Below, piece after piece: positions 8,971 to 17,101 of a DNA stretch of 64,000 nt. How positions within the stretch are numbered: position 1 is the stretch's first letter; every line of letters begins with the position of its first letter. This DNA is from an uncultured Dorea sp. (lineage in GTDB: Bacteria > Bacillota > Clostridia > Lachnospirales > Lachnospiraceae). The stretch covers positions 106,938-170,937 of the forward strand of contig CANTDX010000002.1 in the NCBI GenBank assembly GCA_947652615.1. Reading direction: 5' to 3'. The notes under the pieces were generated by a model that did not search any database, had not been told where the DNA came from, and saw nothing but the letters and a program-made list of their open reading frames with translations. The position numbers and the translations under genes were made by a program.

Positions 8971-9906
8971 TCAATTCTTCGCGATTTCACTTAATTCTTC
9001 TAATAATGCACCCTTGATCTCGATATGGAAGACCTCGGAAATTACCTGTGTCCATCCGTGGATGAAATAGGTCCATCCGTCTTCGATGTGCAGATGTTTC
9101 TGGCTTGCCTGGGCAGCGGCCTGATCCTTGAAGAGCAGATCGCCCCGGTAATTGATCTCCCAGACATAACTGTCTTCCGGGAATTGGCAGCGATCGGTCA
9201 ATGGGGAACCTGGGGCGTCTTTGCCAAGTCCGGTAGCATTGACAATGACGGAATGCGGTTTTAGAGAGGCAAGCGTCTTATCGTTATCTGCGGGAGTCGG
9301 ATTCAGTATGAATTCGAATCTGGTCTGAGGATTCAGACCTTTCAATATTTCTTTTGCGGAATCTAATCTTGGCTGGCTGCGGTTGGCGATGATGATGTGT
9401 TTTGGAACATTCGTACCGAATTTTTCCTGAGTAAAATATACGGACATCGCAAGAGAGCTGCCTCCGGCGCCGATCAGGAGAACATCGCCGTCATAGTTGT
9501 CCCAGAAATTCTCAGGGACGAAGCTTTCCAGAGCAAGTCCGCTGGAGATCGGATCCTTTGCATGGGCGCAGAGCTTGCCGTCCTTCTTCGAAATAGAAGA
9601 TACTTCACCTAACTGCTCGGCAAAAGGGTCAATATAATCAAATAAGTCCTTACAAGAATGAAATAAGTCAATCTTATGTGTAGTGACCAAAGCTCCCAGG
9701 GATAGCGGATCATTTTTTATAAAGGTTACTGCCTCGCGGTAACTCTCCGGATCTGAATGAGGCTGAAAATCCATGCCTTTGATTACGGCATCATCTAAGC
9801 GGAGTGCCTTCGCCCACTTGGGAAAGACCTTCATAATGGATGAGCTTGTGGTTGTCACTCCTATAAAATAAATGGTGGGACAGGTTGCGGGAATGTAGTT
9901 GTTCAT
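8971..9906 (-). CDS. Shikimate dehydrogenase-like NAD(P) oxidoreductase
   Basis: This 311-residue protein has the two-domain shikimate/quinate dehydrogenase layout: an N-terminal substrate domain with TTHKIDLF, which holds the Lys seen in this family, and a C-terminal Rossmann domain with GAGGSS. It is the first gene of an operon with a lactonase-like hydrolase and an aldolase, not with aro genes. It probably oxidises a cyclic polyol or a sugar derivative, as paralogues such as YdiB-like enzymes do. The ATG at 9906 is preferred over an upstream in-frame ATG because AAAGGAG precedes it. Confidence 0.78.
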   Translation of the reverse strand: MNNYIPATCPTIYFIGVTTTSSSIMKVFPKWAKALRLDDAVIKGMDFQPHSDPESYREAVTFIKNDPLSLGALVTTHKIDLFHSCKDLFDYIDPFAEQLGEVSSISKKDGKLCAHAKDPISSGLALESFVPENFWDNYDGDVLLIGAGGSSLAMSVYFTQEKFGTNVPKHIIIANRSQPRLDSAKEILKGLNPQTRFEFILNPTPADNDKTLASLKPHSVIVNATGLGKDAPGSPLTDRCQFPEDSYVWEINYRGDLLFKDQAAAQASQKHLHIEDGWTYFIHGWTQVISEVFHIEIKGALLEELSEIAKN

Positions 9907-9944
9907 AGATATTCCATCTCCTTTCTGTTGTCTGTTCAATTAAA

Positions 9945-9973
9945 AATATAGACTAAAAAATAATAGTTGTCAA
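9945..9973 (-). promoter_or_regulatory. Sigma-A promoter of the minus-strand sugar operon
   Basis: On the minus strand TTGACA and TATATT are separated by 17 bases, about 40 bases before the first gene of the operon. This is a near-consensus vegetative promoter. Confidence 0.75.
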
Positions 9974-10023
9974 TAAATAAAAATAATAAAAGCTAGAAAA
10001 CAATAAAAAACAATATAAAATAA

Positions 10024-10052
10024 TTGACAAAATAATAGAAAAGTAATATGAT
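10024..10052 (+). promoter_or_regulatory. Sigma-A promoter of the dehydrogenase-kinase operon
   Basis: TTGACA and TATGAT are separated by 17 bases, about 55 bases before the first dehydrogenase start. It is divergent from the minus-strand promoter and the intervening DNA is extremely AT-rich, with near-repeats of AAAATAATAAAAGCT. That makes it a plausible control region for the DeoR regulator downstream. Confidence 0.75.
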
Positions 10053-10107
10053 TATACAAAATAAAAGCTGAAAAAATAATAAATGATTGTTAAGTGGAGG
10101 TTTACAA

Positions 10108-11154
10108 ATGAAAGCGGCATATTATTGTGGAAAAGAAAATATCCGGGTAGAAGAAGTTCCGATTCCGGATATTACAGACAGAGAAATGCTGGTAAAGATT
10201 AAATTGGCATGTATCTGCGGAACAGATCAGCGCATTTACCGGTTCGGACATTTCAAGATTCCGGAAGGTACGAAGCGAGTGCTTGGGCATGAACTTGTAG
10301 GGGAATTGGTAAAGGTCGGCAAAGAAGTCAAGGAATTCAAGGCCGGACAGAGAATTGCCGTTGCACCGAATATAGGATGCGGAATCTGCGATATGTGTAT
10401 CCAGGGATATAATCATATGTGCCCGGATTACGAGGCTTTCGGCATCAGCTATGACGGTGGGTTCGAGGAGTATATGAAGATTCCGTATGAAGCGGTCATT
10501 CATGGGAATGTCCTTAAGATTCCCGAGGGAATGAGCTATGAAGAGGCGGTCCTTGCAGAGCCGTTCTCCTGTTGCTTTAATTCCTTTCAGATGCTTCATA
10601 CGAAACCGACAGATTATGTTCTGATCATCGGAGCAGGGCCGATCGGAGCTATGCATGCGATCCTGAATCAAAGAGCAGGGGCGGCCAGGGTGATCATGGC
10701 GGACTTGTCTGCCGCCCGCCTGGAACAGATGAAGGCATTCGGGGATTTTACATTGATAGATACTTCAAAAGAAGAGTTGGCAGAAGCTTTGAAGAGAGAG
10801 ACAAAGGGGCATGGAGCAGACGTTGTGATCACGGCATGTTCGGTTCCGGCGGTTCAGGCTCAGGCCTTGGAATTGGCGGCGCCTATGGGGCGGATCAGCT
10901 TCTTTGGCGGTCTTCCAAGCGGCAGGGATGAGGTTGGGCTTCATACCAATCTGATTCACTATAAGGAACTGACGGTCGTAGCAACGACTGGATCCAGCCT
11001 GAAGCAGTATAAAGACGCGATAAATATTATCGCTACGGATAAGACAAATATTGCAGGCCTGATCACGGATAAATTTGCGATCGATGATATTCAGGACGCA
11101 TTTTGGCATGCTATGGCAGGGAAAGGCCTGAAGACAGCGATCGAATTCGATTAA
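10108..11154 (+). CDS. Zinc-dependent medium-chain alcohol/polyol dehydrogenase (first copy)
   Basis: This 348-residue MDR-family enzyme oxidises a secondary alcohol, typically a polyol or sugar, with NAD(P). Catalytic zinc ligands are Cys37 (CGTD) and His61-Glu62 (GHE); the structural zinc site is Cys91, Cys94, Cys97 and Cys105. The nucleotide motif is GAGPIG. An upstream TTG extends the frame, but GGAGG lies 8 bases before the ATG at 10108. It is followed by a second paralogous dehydrogenase and an FGGY kinase, a typical oxidise-then-phosphorylate arrangement for polyols. Confidence 0.9.
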   Translation: MKAAYYCGKENIRVEEVPIPDITDREMLVKIKLACICGTDQRIYRFGHFKIPEGTKRVLGHELVGELVKVGKEVKEFKAGQRIAVAPNIGCGICDMCIQGYNHMCPDYEAFGISYDGGFEEYMKIPYEAVIHGNVLKIPEGMSYEEAVLAEPFSCCFNSFQMLHTKPTDYVLIIGAGPIGAMHAILNQRAGAARVIMADLSAARLEQMKAFGDFTLIDTSKEELAEALKRETKGHGADVVITACSVPAVQAQALELAAPMGRISFFGGLPSGRDEVGLHTNLIHYKELTVVATTGSSLKQYKDAINIIATDKTNIAGLITDKFAIDDIQDAFWHAMAGKGLKTAIEFD

Positions 11155-11172
11155 AAGGGGGAAGCAGATCAT

Positions 11173-12213
11173 ATGCGGGCAGCCAGATTATATCGGCCGG
11201 GGGATCTTAGAGTCGAAGAGACGAAGCGTCCGACCCCTCATAAGGGGCAGGTATTGGTGAAAGTTCACGCGGCAGGCGTATGCGGAAGTGACGTTCCAAG
11301 GATCATGACGACAGGAACTTATCATTTCCCTTGCACACCGGGGCATGAATTCTCCGGAGAGATCGTGGAATGCGAAAGGACGATCACAAGATTTGCAGTC
11401 GGAGACAGGGTGGTGGTCACGCCGTTAATACCGTGTATGGAATGCGGTATGTGCCGACAGGGTTTCTACGGGCAATGTGAAGATTATGATTTCCTTGGGT
11501 CCAGAAGAGACGGGGGATTCGCGGAATACGCGGCGGTTCCGGAAGAGAATCTGTTATTGCTTCCGGAGACTGTCTCTTACAGGGAAGCAGCGTTGATAGA
11601 ACCAGCGGCGGTAACGCTTCATGGTCTCTATAAGCTTCGGCTTACGGGGCGGGAAACAGTTGCCATATTCGGATGCGGAGCGATTGGATTATTGGCAGTG
11701 AGTCTGGCAAAACTATTAGGAGCAAGCAGTGTCATAGCGATAGACATTGATAAAAAGAAATTGAAACTGGCGAGGGAATTAGGTGCGGATCAGACAATAG
11801 ATTCACTTGAGGAAGATCCGGTCACGTGGATCCGGAAGAAATACGGAGGCGTCCATGCTGCGGCGGAGACGGCAGGTACTCCGGTTACGCAGGAACAATG
11901 CATCCGCGCGGTAAGGGATCAGGGAGAAGTTTTGTTCCTGGGAACCGCGCACAGAGAAGTCATTTTCCCGGCAGAGACGTTTGAAAGAATCGTACGGGGA
12001 GAGATCCGTACGGTTGGTTCCTGGAATTCCTATTCGTCGCCTTATCCAGGCAAAGAATGGACGGAGATCATCCGGTATCTGGAAGAAGGGAAATTAATAC
12101 TTGAGCCTTTGATCACGCATACGTTCCCGTTGGAGCGCATGCCGGAGGTGCTAAAGGATATGGCAGAAAGAAGCTTTCCATATATCAAAGTGCTGTTTGA
12201 TATGGAAGTATAA
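11173..12213 (+). CDS. Zinc-dependent medium-chain alcohol/polyol dehydrogenase (second copy)
   Basis: This 346-residue MDR dehydrogenase is a diverged paralogue of the preceding gene. Catalytic zinc ligands are Cys37 (CGSD) and His58-Glu59; structural zinc cysteines are at 88, 91, 94 and 102, and the Rossmann motif is GCGAIG. It resembles sorbitol or galactitol-1-phosphate dehydrogenases in layout. Two dehydrogenases in one operon suggest either two substrates or two successive oxidations. It starts 18 bases after the first copy. Confidence 0.9.
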   Translation: MRAARLYRPGDLRVEETKRPTPHKGQVLVKVHAAGVCGSDVPRIMTTGTYHFPCTPGHEFSGEIVECERTITRFAVGDRVVVTPLIPCMECGMCRQGFYGQCEDYDFLGSRRDGGFAEYAAVPEENLLLLPETVSYREAALIEPAAVTLHGLYKLRLTGRETVAIFGCGAIGLLAVSLAKLLGASSVIAIDIDKKKLKLARELGADQTIDSLEEDPVTWIRKKYGGVHAAAETAGTPVTQEQCIRAVRDQGEVLFLGTAHREVIFPAETFERIVRGEIRTVGSWNSYSSPYPGKEWTEIIRYLEEGKLILEPLITHTFPLERMPEVLKDMAERSFPYIKVLFDMEV

Positions 12214-12236
12214 GTATGGTTACGGAGGGATAGTGT

Positions 12237-13757
12237 ATGAAGAAAGAGCTCCTGATGGCGGTAGATCTTGGAACAAGCTTTGTAAAATGCGGGGTCTATA
12301 ACCTGGATAGTGAATGCATCGCCGCAGCAAGTGAAGCGGTGAAAGACGAACGGCCGGCTCCCGGGATATTTATTCAGCATGGCGAGGAATTGGTGGACTC
12401 AGTGATCCGATGTATCCGGAAAATCTCCGAACAAATACCAGATAGAACGAAGGATATAGAGGCGATTGCTTTTACGGGTCAGATGGCGGGGTTCATGGGT
12501 GTAGATAAGGATTGGAACGATGTGACAGGCTGGTCTTGTTCATTGGATACACGGTTCGCTCCATATGCGGAGAAGCAGATGGAGAAGCTGTCGGATGAAT
12601 TCTTGAGCATCTCAGGAACGAATTCACCGCTGTTTTCTACAAAATACGAATGGTTTAAGAATGATTTTCCAGGAGAGGCTGACCGGATTGCGAAATATCT
12701 CATGATCAGCGGCTATGTGATCGGCAAGCTGGGAGAAGTGCCGATCGAGGAGGCCGTTATGGATGGATCGTTCCTTGCCTGGACGGGGCTGGCAGATATT
12801 AAGAACCGAAGCTGGTCGGAGACGATCTGTAAGAAATTAGAGATCCCCCAAGGATTCCTTCCAAGGATCTCTCAGTCCAATGAAATCGTGGGCCGTCTCT
12901 CACAAAAGGCGGCGGAGGCGGCCGGGCTTAGAAGCGGAATTGCGCTGGTTTCCGGCGCGGGGGATAAGATAGCGGGATGTGTGGGAGCGAATGTGCTGAA
13001 CAAAGGCGATATGATCTTTGAGGCGGCATCTTATGCGGGGCTTAGCTGCCTGGTTGATGATTTCAGGCCGGATTACGATCAGAGGTATTTCGATGTTCTC
13101 TGCGGCGCTTTTGAGGAGGATCTGTATGCGCATTACTATATTCCGGGGTCCGGGATCACGCTGAATTGGTTCATGGATCATTTCGCAAGAAAAGGAGAGG
13201 AATCGTTGGGAGCAGCGTTCGCACAGATGGATGAGAGAGTGGATCAGATTCCGCCGGGATGCGACGGTCTGATGGCGATCGGAATGATGGGCGGTACGGC
13301 GATGCCTTTTGACGGCAGCCTTAAGGGGGTGTGGATGGGATTTAACTGGGCGCACAGGAAGGAACATTTCTACCGTGCGCTGCAGGAGAGCTTCTCTTAT
13401 GCCGTATCAACGGCAATTGACCGCATCAATGCCAGATACCCGGGCTGCGGGCAGGACTCTGTGAAGATCATAGGGGGAGGGGCAAGATCGAAGGTGTGGA
13501 CGCAGATGTTGGCGGATGTAAGCCAGAAGACCTTTGAACGTCTGGACAGAGAAGATATTGCTCTTTGGGGCGCCTGCTTACTTGCGGCAAACGGTATCGG
13601 ACTTATAGAAGACGTAAGAGAGGCGGCAGGGGCGCATGTACATGTGAAAGAGGTTTACAGGCCCAATAAAGAGCGCGCAGCGCGTTACGGGGAACTTAAG
13701 GAGCAGTATAACCGTTATGCGCGGGAGCTGTCTCCTTATTGCAAAGGATTAAAGTAA
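12237..13757 (+). CDS. FGGY-family carbohydrate kinase (xylulokinase-like)
   Basis: This 506-residue ASKHA-fold kinase phosphorylates a ketose or polyol with ATP. The N-terminal phosphate loop AVDLGTSFVKCGVY and the C-terminal GGGARSKVW adenosine loop are clear, and the FTGQMAG segment carries the substrate-contact Gln-Met pair seen in xylulokinases. The length is normal. With the dehydrogenases upstream, the likely product is a ketose phosphate that the split transketolase at 3916-5705 could use. The exact sugar is not known. Confidence 0.88.
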   Translation: MKKELLMAVDLGTSFVKCGVYNLDSECIAAASEAVKDERPAPGIFIQHGEELVDSVIRCIRKISEQIPDRTKDIEAIAFTGQMAGFMGVDKDWNDVTGWSCSLDTRFAPYAEKQMEKLSDEFLSISGTNSPLFSTKYEWFKNDFPGEADRIAKYLMISGYVIGKLGEVPIEEAVMDGSFLAWTGLADIKNRSWSETICKKLEIPQGFLPRISQSNEIVGRLSQKAAEAAGLRSGIALVSGAGDKIAGCVGANVLNKGDMIFEAASYAGLSCLVDDFRPDYDQRYFDVLCGAFEEDLYAHYYIPGSGITLNWFMDHFARKGEESLGAAFAQMDERVDQIPPGCDGLMAIGMMGGTAMPFDGSLKGVWMGFNWAHRKEHFYRALQESFSYAVSTAIDRINARYPGCGQDSVKIIGGGARSKVWTQMLADVSQKTFERLDREDIALWGACLLAANGIGLIEDVREAAGAHVHVKEVYRPNKERAARYGELKEQYNRYARELSPYCKGLK

Positions 13758-13799
13758 ATATGAGTAAATGTAAGTAAATGTAAGTTTGTCTGGATGTAT

Positions 13800-13828
13800 T
13801 TGCAAGAGAAGTGCGTGTGATGTATAAT
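13800..13828 (+). promoter_or_regulatory. Promoter of the DeoR regulator gene
   Basis: TTGCAA and a consensus TATAAT are separated by 17 bases and end about 45 bases before the regulator start. Short tandem AGTAAATGT units lie just upstream at about 13763-13783. Confidence 0.7.
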
Positions 13829-13872
13829 CAGAAATGTGAGGAAGAAATTGCCATAAGGAAGGAGGACAAGCA

Positions 13873-14670
13873 GTGAACGGTCAAAGTGAAGCCGGAATGT
13901 TTGCCGAAGAGCGAAAACGCCAGATACTTACCTATGTGAATAAGAATATGCGTGTGACGGTAGGAGATCTCTGTACAGAGTTTTCCGTATCACCGGCTAC
14001 GATTCGGAATGATCTGAATGAATTGCATGAGAAAGGGCTGATCAAGCGGACGCACGGAGGCGCGCTTGCGAATACCCAGACGAATTTTGAGCCGGTGACC
14101 AATGAAAAACATGACAAATTCCAGAAGGAGAAGCGGTGTATAGCCAGAGAAGCCCTGAAATACATTAACGAAGGGGATTGCATAGCTTTGGATGCGGGAA
14201 CGACGGTGTATGAGCTTGCGAAGCTGCTGAAAGGGTATAAAAAATTAATGGTGGTCACCTATGATTTGAATATTGCAGGTTACTTGGACAGCAATACGGA
14301 GGTGTCCTTGTTTGTAGCAGGAGGAGAGGTACGCAAGGGGCATCACTATATGGTGGGCAATACTTCAATGGAAGCGGTTGCAAAATTAAACGTGGATATA
14401 TTTTTCATGGGAGCGAACGGGATCAGCTTGCGGAAAGGAGCAACGACTCCGCAGCTTGACACGGCCCTTTTGAAGGAACGTATTATCGAGAATTCCAGAC
14501 AGTGCATTCTTCTTGCCGACAGTTCTAAGCTTGAGAATGTGTCTTTTGCCAAATTCGCAGATATATCTGAGCTGGATGTGTTCATCACGGATGAATATGC
14601 GGATGTAGAGAATCTGGAACAGCTTCGTAACCAGGGAGTGAAGATCGATGTGGCGAGAGTTGAGAAGTAG
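13873..14670 (+). CDS. DeoR/GlpR-family transcriptional regulator
   Basis: This 265-residue regulator probably controls the neighbouring sugar genes in response to a sugar phosphate. The N-terminal winged helix-turn-helix (VGDLCTEFSVSPATIRNDL) is followed by the RTHGGAL hinge. The DeoRC sensor domain has DAGTTVYELA and the phosphate-binding LADSSKLE segment. The start is GTG, supported by AGGAGG 7 bases upstream. It has its own promoter and closes the locus. A sugar phosphate made by the FGGY kinase is the obvious candidate effector. Confidence 0.9.
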   Translation: MNGQSEAGMFAEERKRQILTYVNKNMRVTVGDLCTEFSVSPATIRNDLNELHEKGLIKRTHGGALANTQTNFEPVTNEKHDKFQKEKRCIAREALKYINEGDCIALDAGTTVYELAKLLKGYKKLMVVTYDLNIAGYLDSNTEVSLFVAGGEVRKGHHYMVGNTSMEAVAKLNVDIFFMGANGISLRKGATTPQLDTALLKERIIENSRQCILLADSSKLENVSFAKFADISELDVFITDEYADVENLEQLRNQGVKIDVARVEK

Positions 14671-14689
14671 CTGAATAGATCTACTTCTC
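14662..14689. terminator. Hairpin at the convergent ends of the deoR-like gene and a small ORF
   Basis: GAGAAGTAG and CTACTTCTC form a 9-bp stem that spans the stop codons of the two convergent genes. T-runs are weak, so termination efficiency is uncertain. Confidence 0.5.
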
Positions 14690-14941
14690 CCAACGCTCCC
14701 GCTCTGTCTCGAACCGTTCGTTGATCCAGGCAACGGCTGTGTCAAGCCCCTCCTGGCTGAACGGGAAGTCATTCTTCTCTTTCTGGTCTTCCGGTGTAGC
14801 CTCGAAGCACCAGGGTTCGGGATAGACATATACAGCCAGCCTGTCGTCGGCCAAGATCAGATAATAGCGCATTCCGCAATGAGAGCCTGAAAAAGGCTCT
14901 TTTTTTAATGCTTTGATAGATAGTCCAAGAGTAGAGACCAT
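14681..14941 (-). CDS. Small conserved hypothetical protein
   Basis: This 86-residue protein has no recognised domain. It contains the segment YYLILADDRLAVYVYPEPWCFEATPEDQK, followed by a C-terminal helix (LDTAVAWINERFETERERW). It resembles short conserved proteins of Lachnospiraceae that share a PEPWCFE-like core. A strong promoter on the minus strand (15017-15044) and a GGAGGA ribosome binding site support it as real. No function is proposed. Confidence 0.7.
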   Translation of the reverse strand: MVSTLGLSIKALKKEPFSGSHCGMRYYLILADDRLAVYVYPEPWCFEATPEDQKEKNDFPFSQEGLDTAVAWINERFETERERWEK

Positions 14942-14979
14942 AGGGCAGAATCCTCCTTCCGATTTTGGTGTGCATGATA

Positions 14980-15001
14980 CACGGATTGTTCCGTGCTTTT
15001 T
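14980..15001 (+). terminator. Short hairpin with T-run
   Basis: CACGGA and TCCGTG form a 6-bp stem with a four-base loop, followed by CTTTTT on the plus strand. It lies in the leader of the minus-strand small gene, so it is either a weak plus-strand terminator or a leader hairpin. Confidence 0.4.
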
Positions 15002-15016
15002 GACGCTTGTATCATA

Positions 15017-15044
15017 ATTATAACGCGGATTGGGCGCGTTGCAA
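15017..15044 (-). promoter_or_regulatory. Promoter of the small conserved hypothetical gene
   Basis: On the minus strand TTGCAA and TATAAT are separated by 16 bases and point toward the small ORF. Confidence 0.6.
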
Positions 15045-15091
15045 ATGAAATCTTTAAAATTCTTAAAAGTGTCGAATTTTAGCTGATTTTA

Positions 15092-15120
15092 TTGAATTTA
15101 ATCGTATTCTGTGATAAATT
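15092..15120 (+). promoter_or_regulatory. Promoter of the IbrAB-like pair
   Basis: TTGAAT and TAAATT are separated by 17 bases, about 57 bases before the chosen start of the first gene. Confidence 0.5.
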
Positions 15121-15177
15121 AACATTCAAATAGTTTCCAATATTTGGTAATTCATGCGTCAGGCTTGGGAGATGGAT

Positions 15178-16509
15178 ATGATACGGGAATATGTAGGACA
15201 GAATGTTTATGAAGCCTTTCAGGAACGGCTGCGGTTTATTTTTGAGGAATTTGACAATATTTACGTTTCTTTTTCTGGCGGAAAGGACAGCGGACTCTTG
15301 CTGAATCTGGTGTTGGATTTTCAGCAGAGATATGCTGTAAATAAGAGGGTCGGTGTCTTTCATCAGGACTTTGAAGCACAGTATACCGTGACGACAGAAT
15401 ATGTGGAGCGTACATTTGAGCGGGTTAAGGATATAGTAGAGCCGTACTGGGTATGCCTTCCAATGGCGACCAGGACGGCTCTCAGCAGTTATGAGATGTA
15501 CTGGTATCCGTGGGATGATAAGAAGGAAGAGCTGTGGGTCAGGAAGATGCCTAAGAAGAAATATGTGGTCAACCTTGCGCATAATCCGGTCACGACCTAC
15601 CGTTACCGGATGCACCAGGAGGATCTGGCGAAGCAGTTCGGGCGGTGGTACAAGATCTCGCATGGAAATGGGAAGACGGTCTGTCTTCTGGGAATACGGG
15701 CGGATGAGTCTCTGCAGAGATACAGCGGATTTCTGAATAAGAAATTCGGCTACAAGGGAGAATGCTGGATCACGAAGCAGTTCAAGGATGTCTGGTGTGC
15801 CTCCCCGCTCTACGACTGGACTGCGAAGGATGTCTGGCACGCGAATTATATATTTGATTATGATTACAATCATCTGTATGACATGTATTATAAGGCCGGA
15901 TTGAAGATATCACAGATGCGGGTGGCGTCTCCGTTTAACGACTATTCGAAGGATTCGCTGAACCTCTACAGGGTGATAGATCCGGAGATCTGGGTGAAGC
16001 TGGTCGGAAGGGTGAAGGGGGCGAATTTCGGCGCGCTGTACGGGCGGACGAAGGCGATGGGATATCGGAACATTACTTTGCCGGAGGGACACACCTGGAA
16101 GTCTTACACCATGTTTCTGCTGGATACGCTGCCGATCCGTCTGCGGAATAATTATGTTAAGAAATTCAATACATCCATCAAGTTCTGGCATGAGACCGGG
16201 GGCGGGCTGGATGAAGAGGTGATACAGGAGCTTACGGAGCATGGCTATCAGATCAAGCGCAACGGGGTGTCGAACTATACGCTGAGTAAGAAATCAAGAA
16301 TCGTTTTCGTGGGGAAGATACCGGATAATACAGATGACATTAAATTGACAAAAGACATCCCAAGCTGGAAGCGCATGTGCTGCTGTATCTTGAAAAATGA
16401 CCATATCTGCCGTTCCATGGGATTCGGCATGACCAGGGATCAGCAGAGGCGGATTGACGCAATCAGGCGTAAATATAAGAGTGTGGAGGAAATGACCTAT
16501 GGAGTATAA
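15178..16509 (+). CDS. PAPS reductase-like PP-loop protein (IbrA/DUF3440 family)
   Basis: This 443-residue protein has the PP-loop ATP pyrophosphatase signature SFSGGKDSGLLL near its N-terminus, as in phosphoadenosine phosphosulfate reductases, followed by the long C-terminal region of the DUF3440 family. The E. coli homologue IbrA acts with the ParB-like IbrB in regulating immunoglobulin-binding proteins; its enzymatic role is unsettled. The ATG at 15178 is chosen because GGGAG lies about 7 bases upstream, although the frame opens at 15154. It overlaps the ParB-like gene by 11 bases, the usual pairing. It is unlikely to take part in sulfate assimilation. Confidence 0.85.
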   Translation: MIREYVGQNVYEAFQERLRFIFEEFDNIYVSFSGGKDSGLLLNLVLDFQQRYAVNKRVGVFHQDFEAQYTVTTEYVERTFERVKDIVEPYWVCLPMATRTALSSYEMYWYPWDDKKEELWVRKMPKKKYVVNLAHNPVTTYRYRMHQEDLAKQFGRWYKISHGNGKTVCLLGIRADESLQRYSGFLNKKFGYKGECWITKQFKDVWCASPLYDWTAKDVWHANYIFDYDYNHLYDMYYKAGLKISQMRVASPFNDYSKDSLNLYRVIDPEIWVKLVGRVKGANFGALYGRTKAMGYRNITLPEGHTWKSYTMFLLDTLPIRLRNNYVKKFNTSIKFWHETGGGLDEEVIQELTEHGYQIKRNGVSNYTLSKKSRIVFVGKIPDNTDDIKLTKDIPSWKRMCCCILKNDHICRSMGFGMTRDQQRRIDAIRRKYKSVEEMTYGV

Positions 16510-17029
16510 GAGTCCCGTTTATCATGTGATATCCGTTCCGGTTGAGAAGGTAGTGCCGAATAGCTATAATCCCAATACGGTTGCTCCGCCGGAGATGCGT
16601 CTTCTCTATGAGAGTATCAAGAATGACGGTTATACGATGCCGATCGTCTGTTATTATAATAAAGCGGAGGATCATTATGTGATCGTGGACGGCTTCCACC
16701 GTTATCGGATCATGCTGGAGCATCAGGATATTTACGTCAGAGAGCGTGGGATGCTTCCGGTGTCCGTGATCGATAAGCCTATGGATCAGCGGATCGCGAG
16801 TACGATCCGCCATAACCGTGCGCGGGGAAGCCATGATGTGGATCTGATGGGGAATATTGTGAAGGAATTACATGAGTTGGGGCGCTCGGATGCGTGGATC
16901 TCCAAGCATCTGGGGATGGACCGGGATGAGATCCTGAGACTGAAGCAGATTACGGGGTTGGCGGCGCTGTTCAAGGATGTGAAGTTCGGACAGGCATGGA
17001 GACCGGCGGAGGAGGATGAAGAACAGTAA
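16499..17029 (+). CDS. ParB-like nuclease/CTPase-fold protein (IbrB-like)
   Basis: This 176-residue protein has an N-terminal ParB/sulfiredoxin-like domain. Its hallmarks are VEKVVPNSYNPN, a downstream VDGFHRY motif and the Arg-rich IRHNRARG segment, followed by a helix-turn-helix-like region (ELGRSDAWISKHLGMDRDEI). It is translationally coupled to the PAPS reductase-like gene. It is too short for a chromosome-partitioning ParB and has no ParA neighbour. In E. coli the IbrA/IbrB pair acts as a regulator; related pairs occur on phages and islands. Confidence 0.82.
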   Translation: MEYKSPVYHVISVPVEKVVPNSYNPNTVAPPEMRLLYESIKNDGYTMPIVCYYNKAEDHYVIVDGFHRYRIMLEHQDIYVRERGMLPVSVIDKPMDQRIASTIRHNRARGSHDVDLMGNIVKELHELGRSDAWISKHLGMDRDEILRLKQITGLAALFKDVKFGQAWRPAEEDEEQ

Positions 17030-17047
17030 TTCGATTTGAATCTTTCC

Positions 17048-17076
17048 TTGAGATTTTCCGGGACAAGGACTATACT
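17048..17076 (+). promoter_or_regulatory. Promoter of the AAA ATPase gene
   Basis: TTGAGA and TATACT are separated by 17 bases and lie about 25 bases before the ATPase start. Confidence 0.6.
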
Positions 17077-17101
17077 GAAATAAAAAAGTAAGGTGAGGCT
17101 G

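Noticed and set aside
15079..15873. A 264-residue minus-strand frame
   Set aside because: It covers the PP-loop gene in antisense, and no recognisable domain, ribosome site or promoter supports it.
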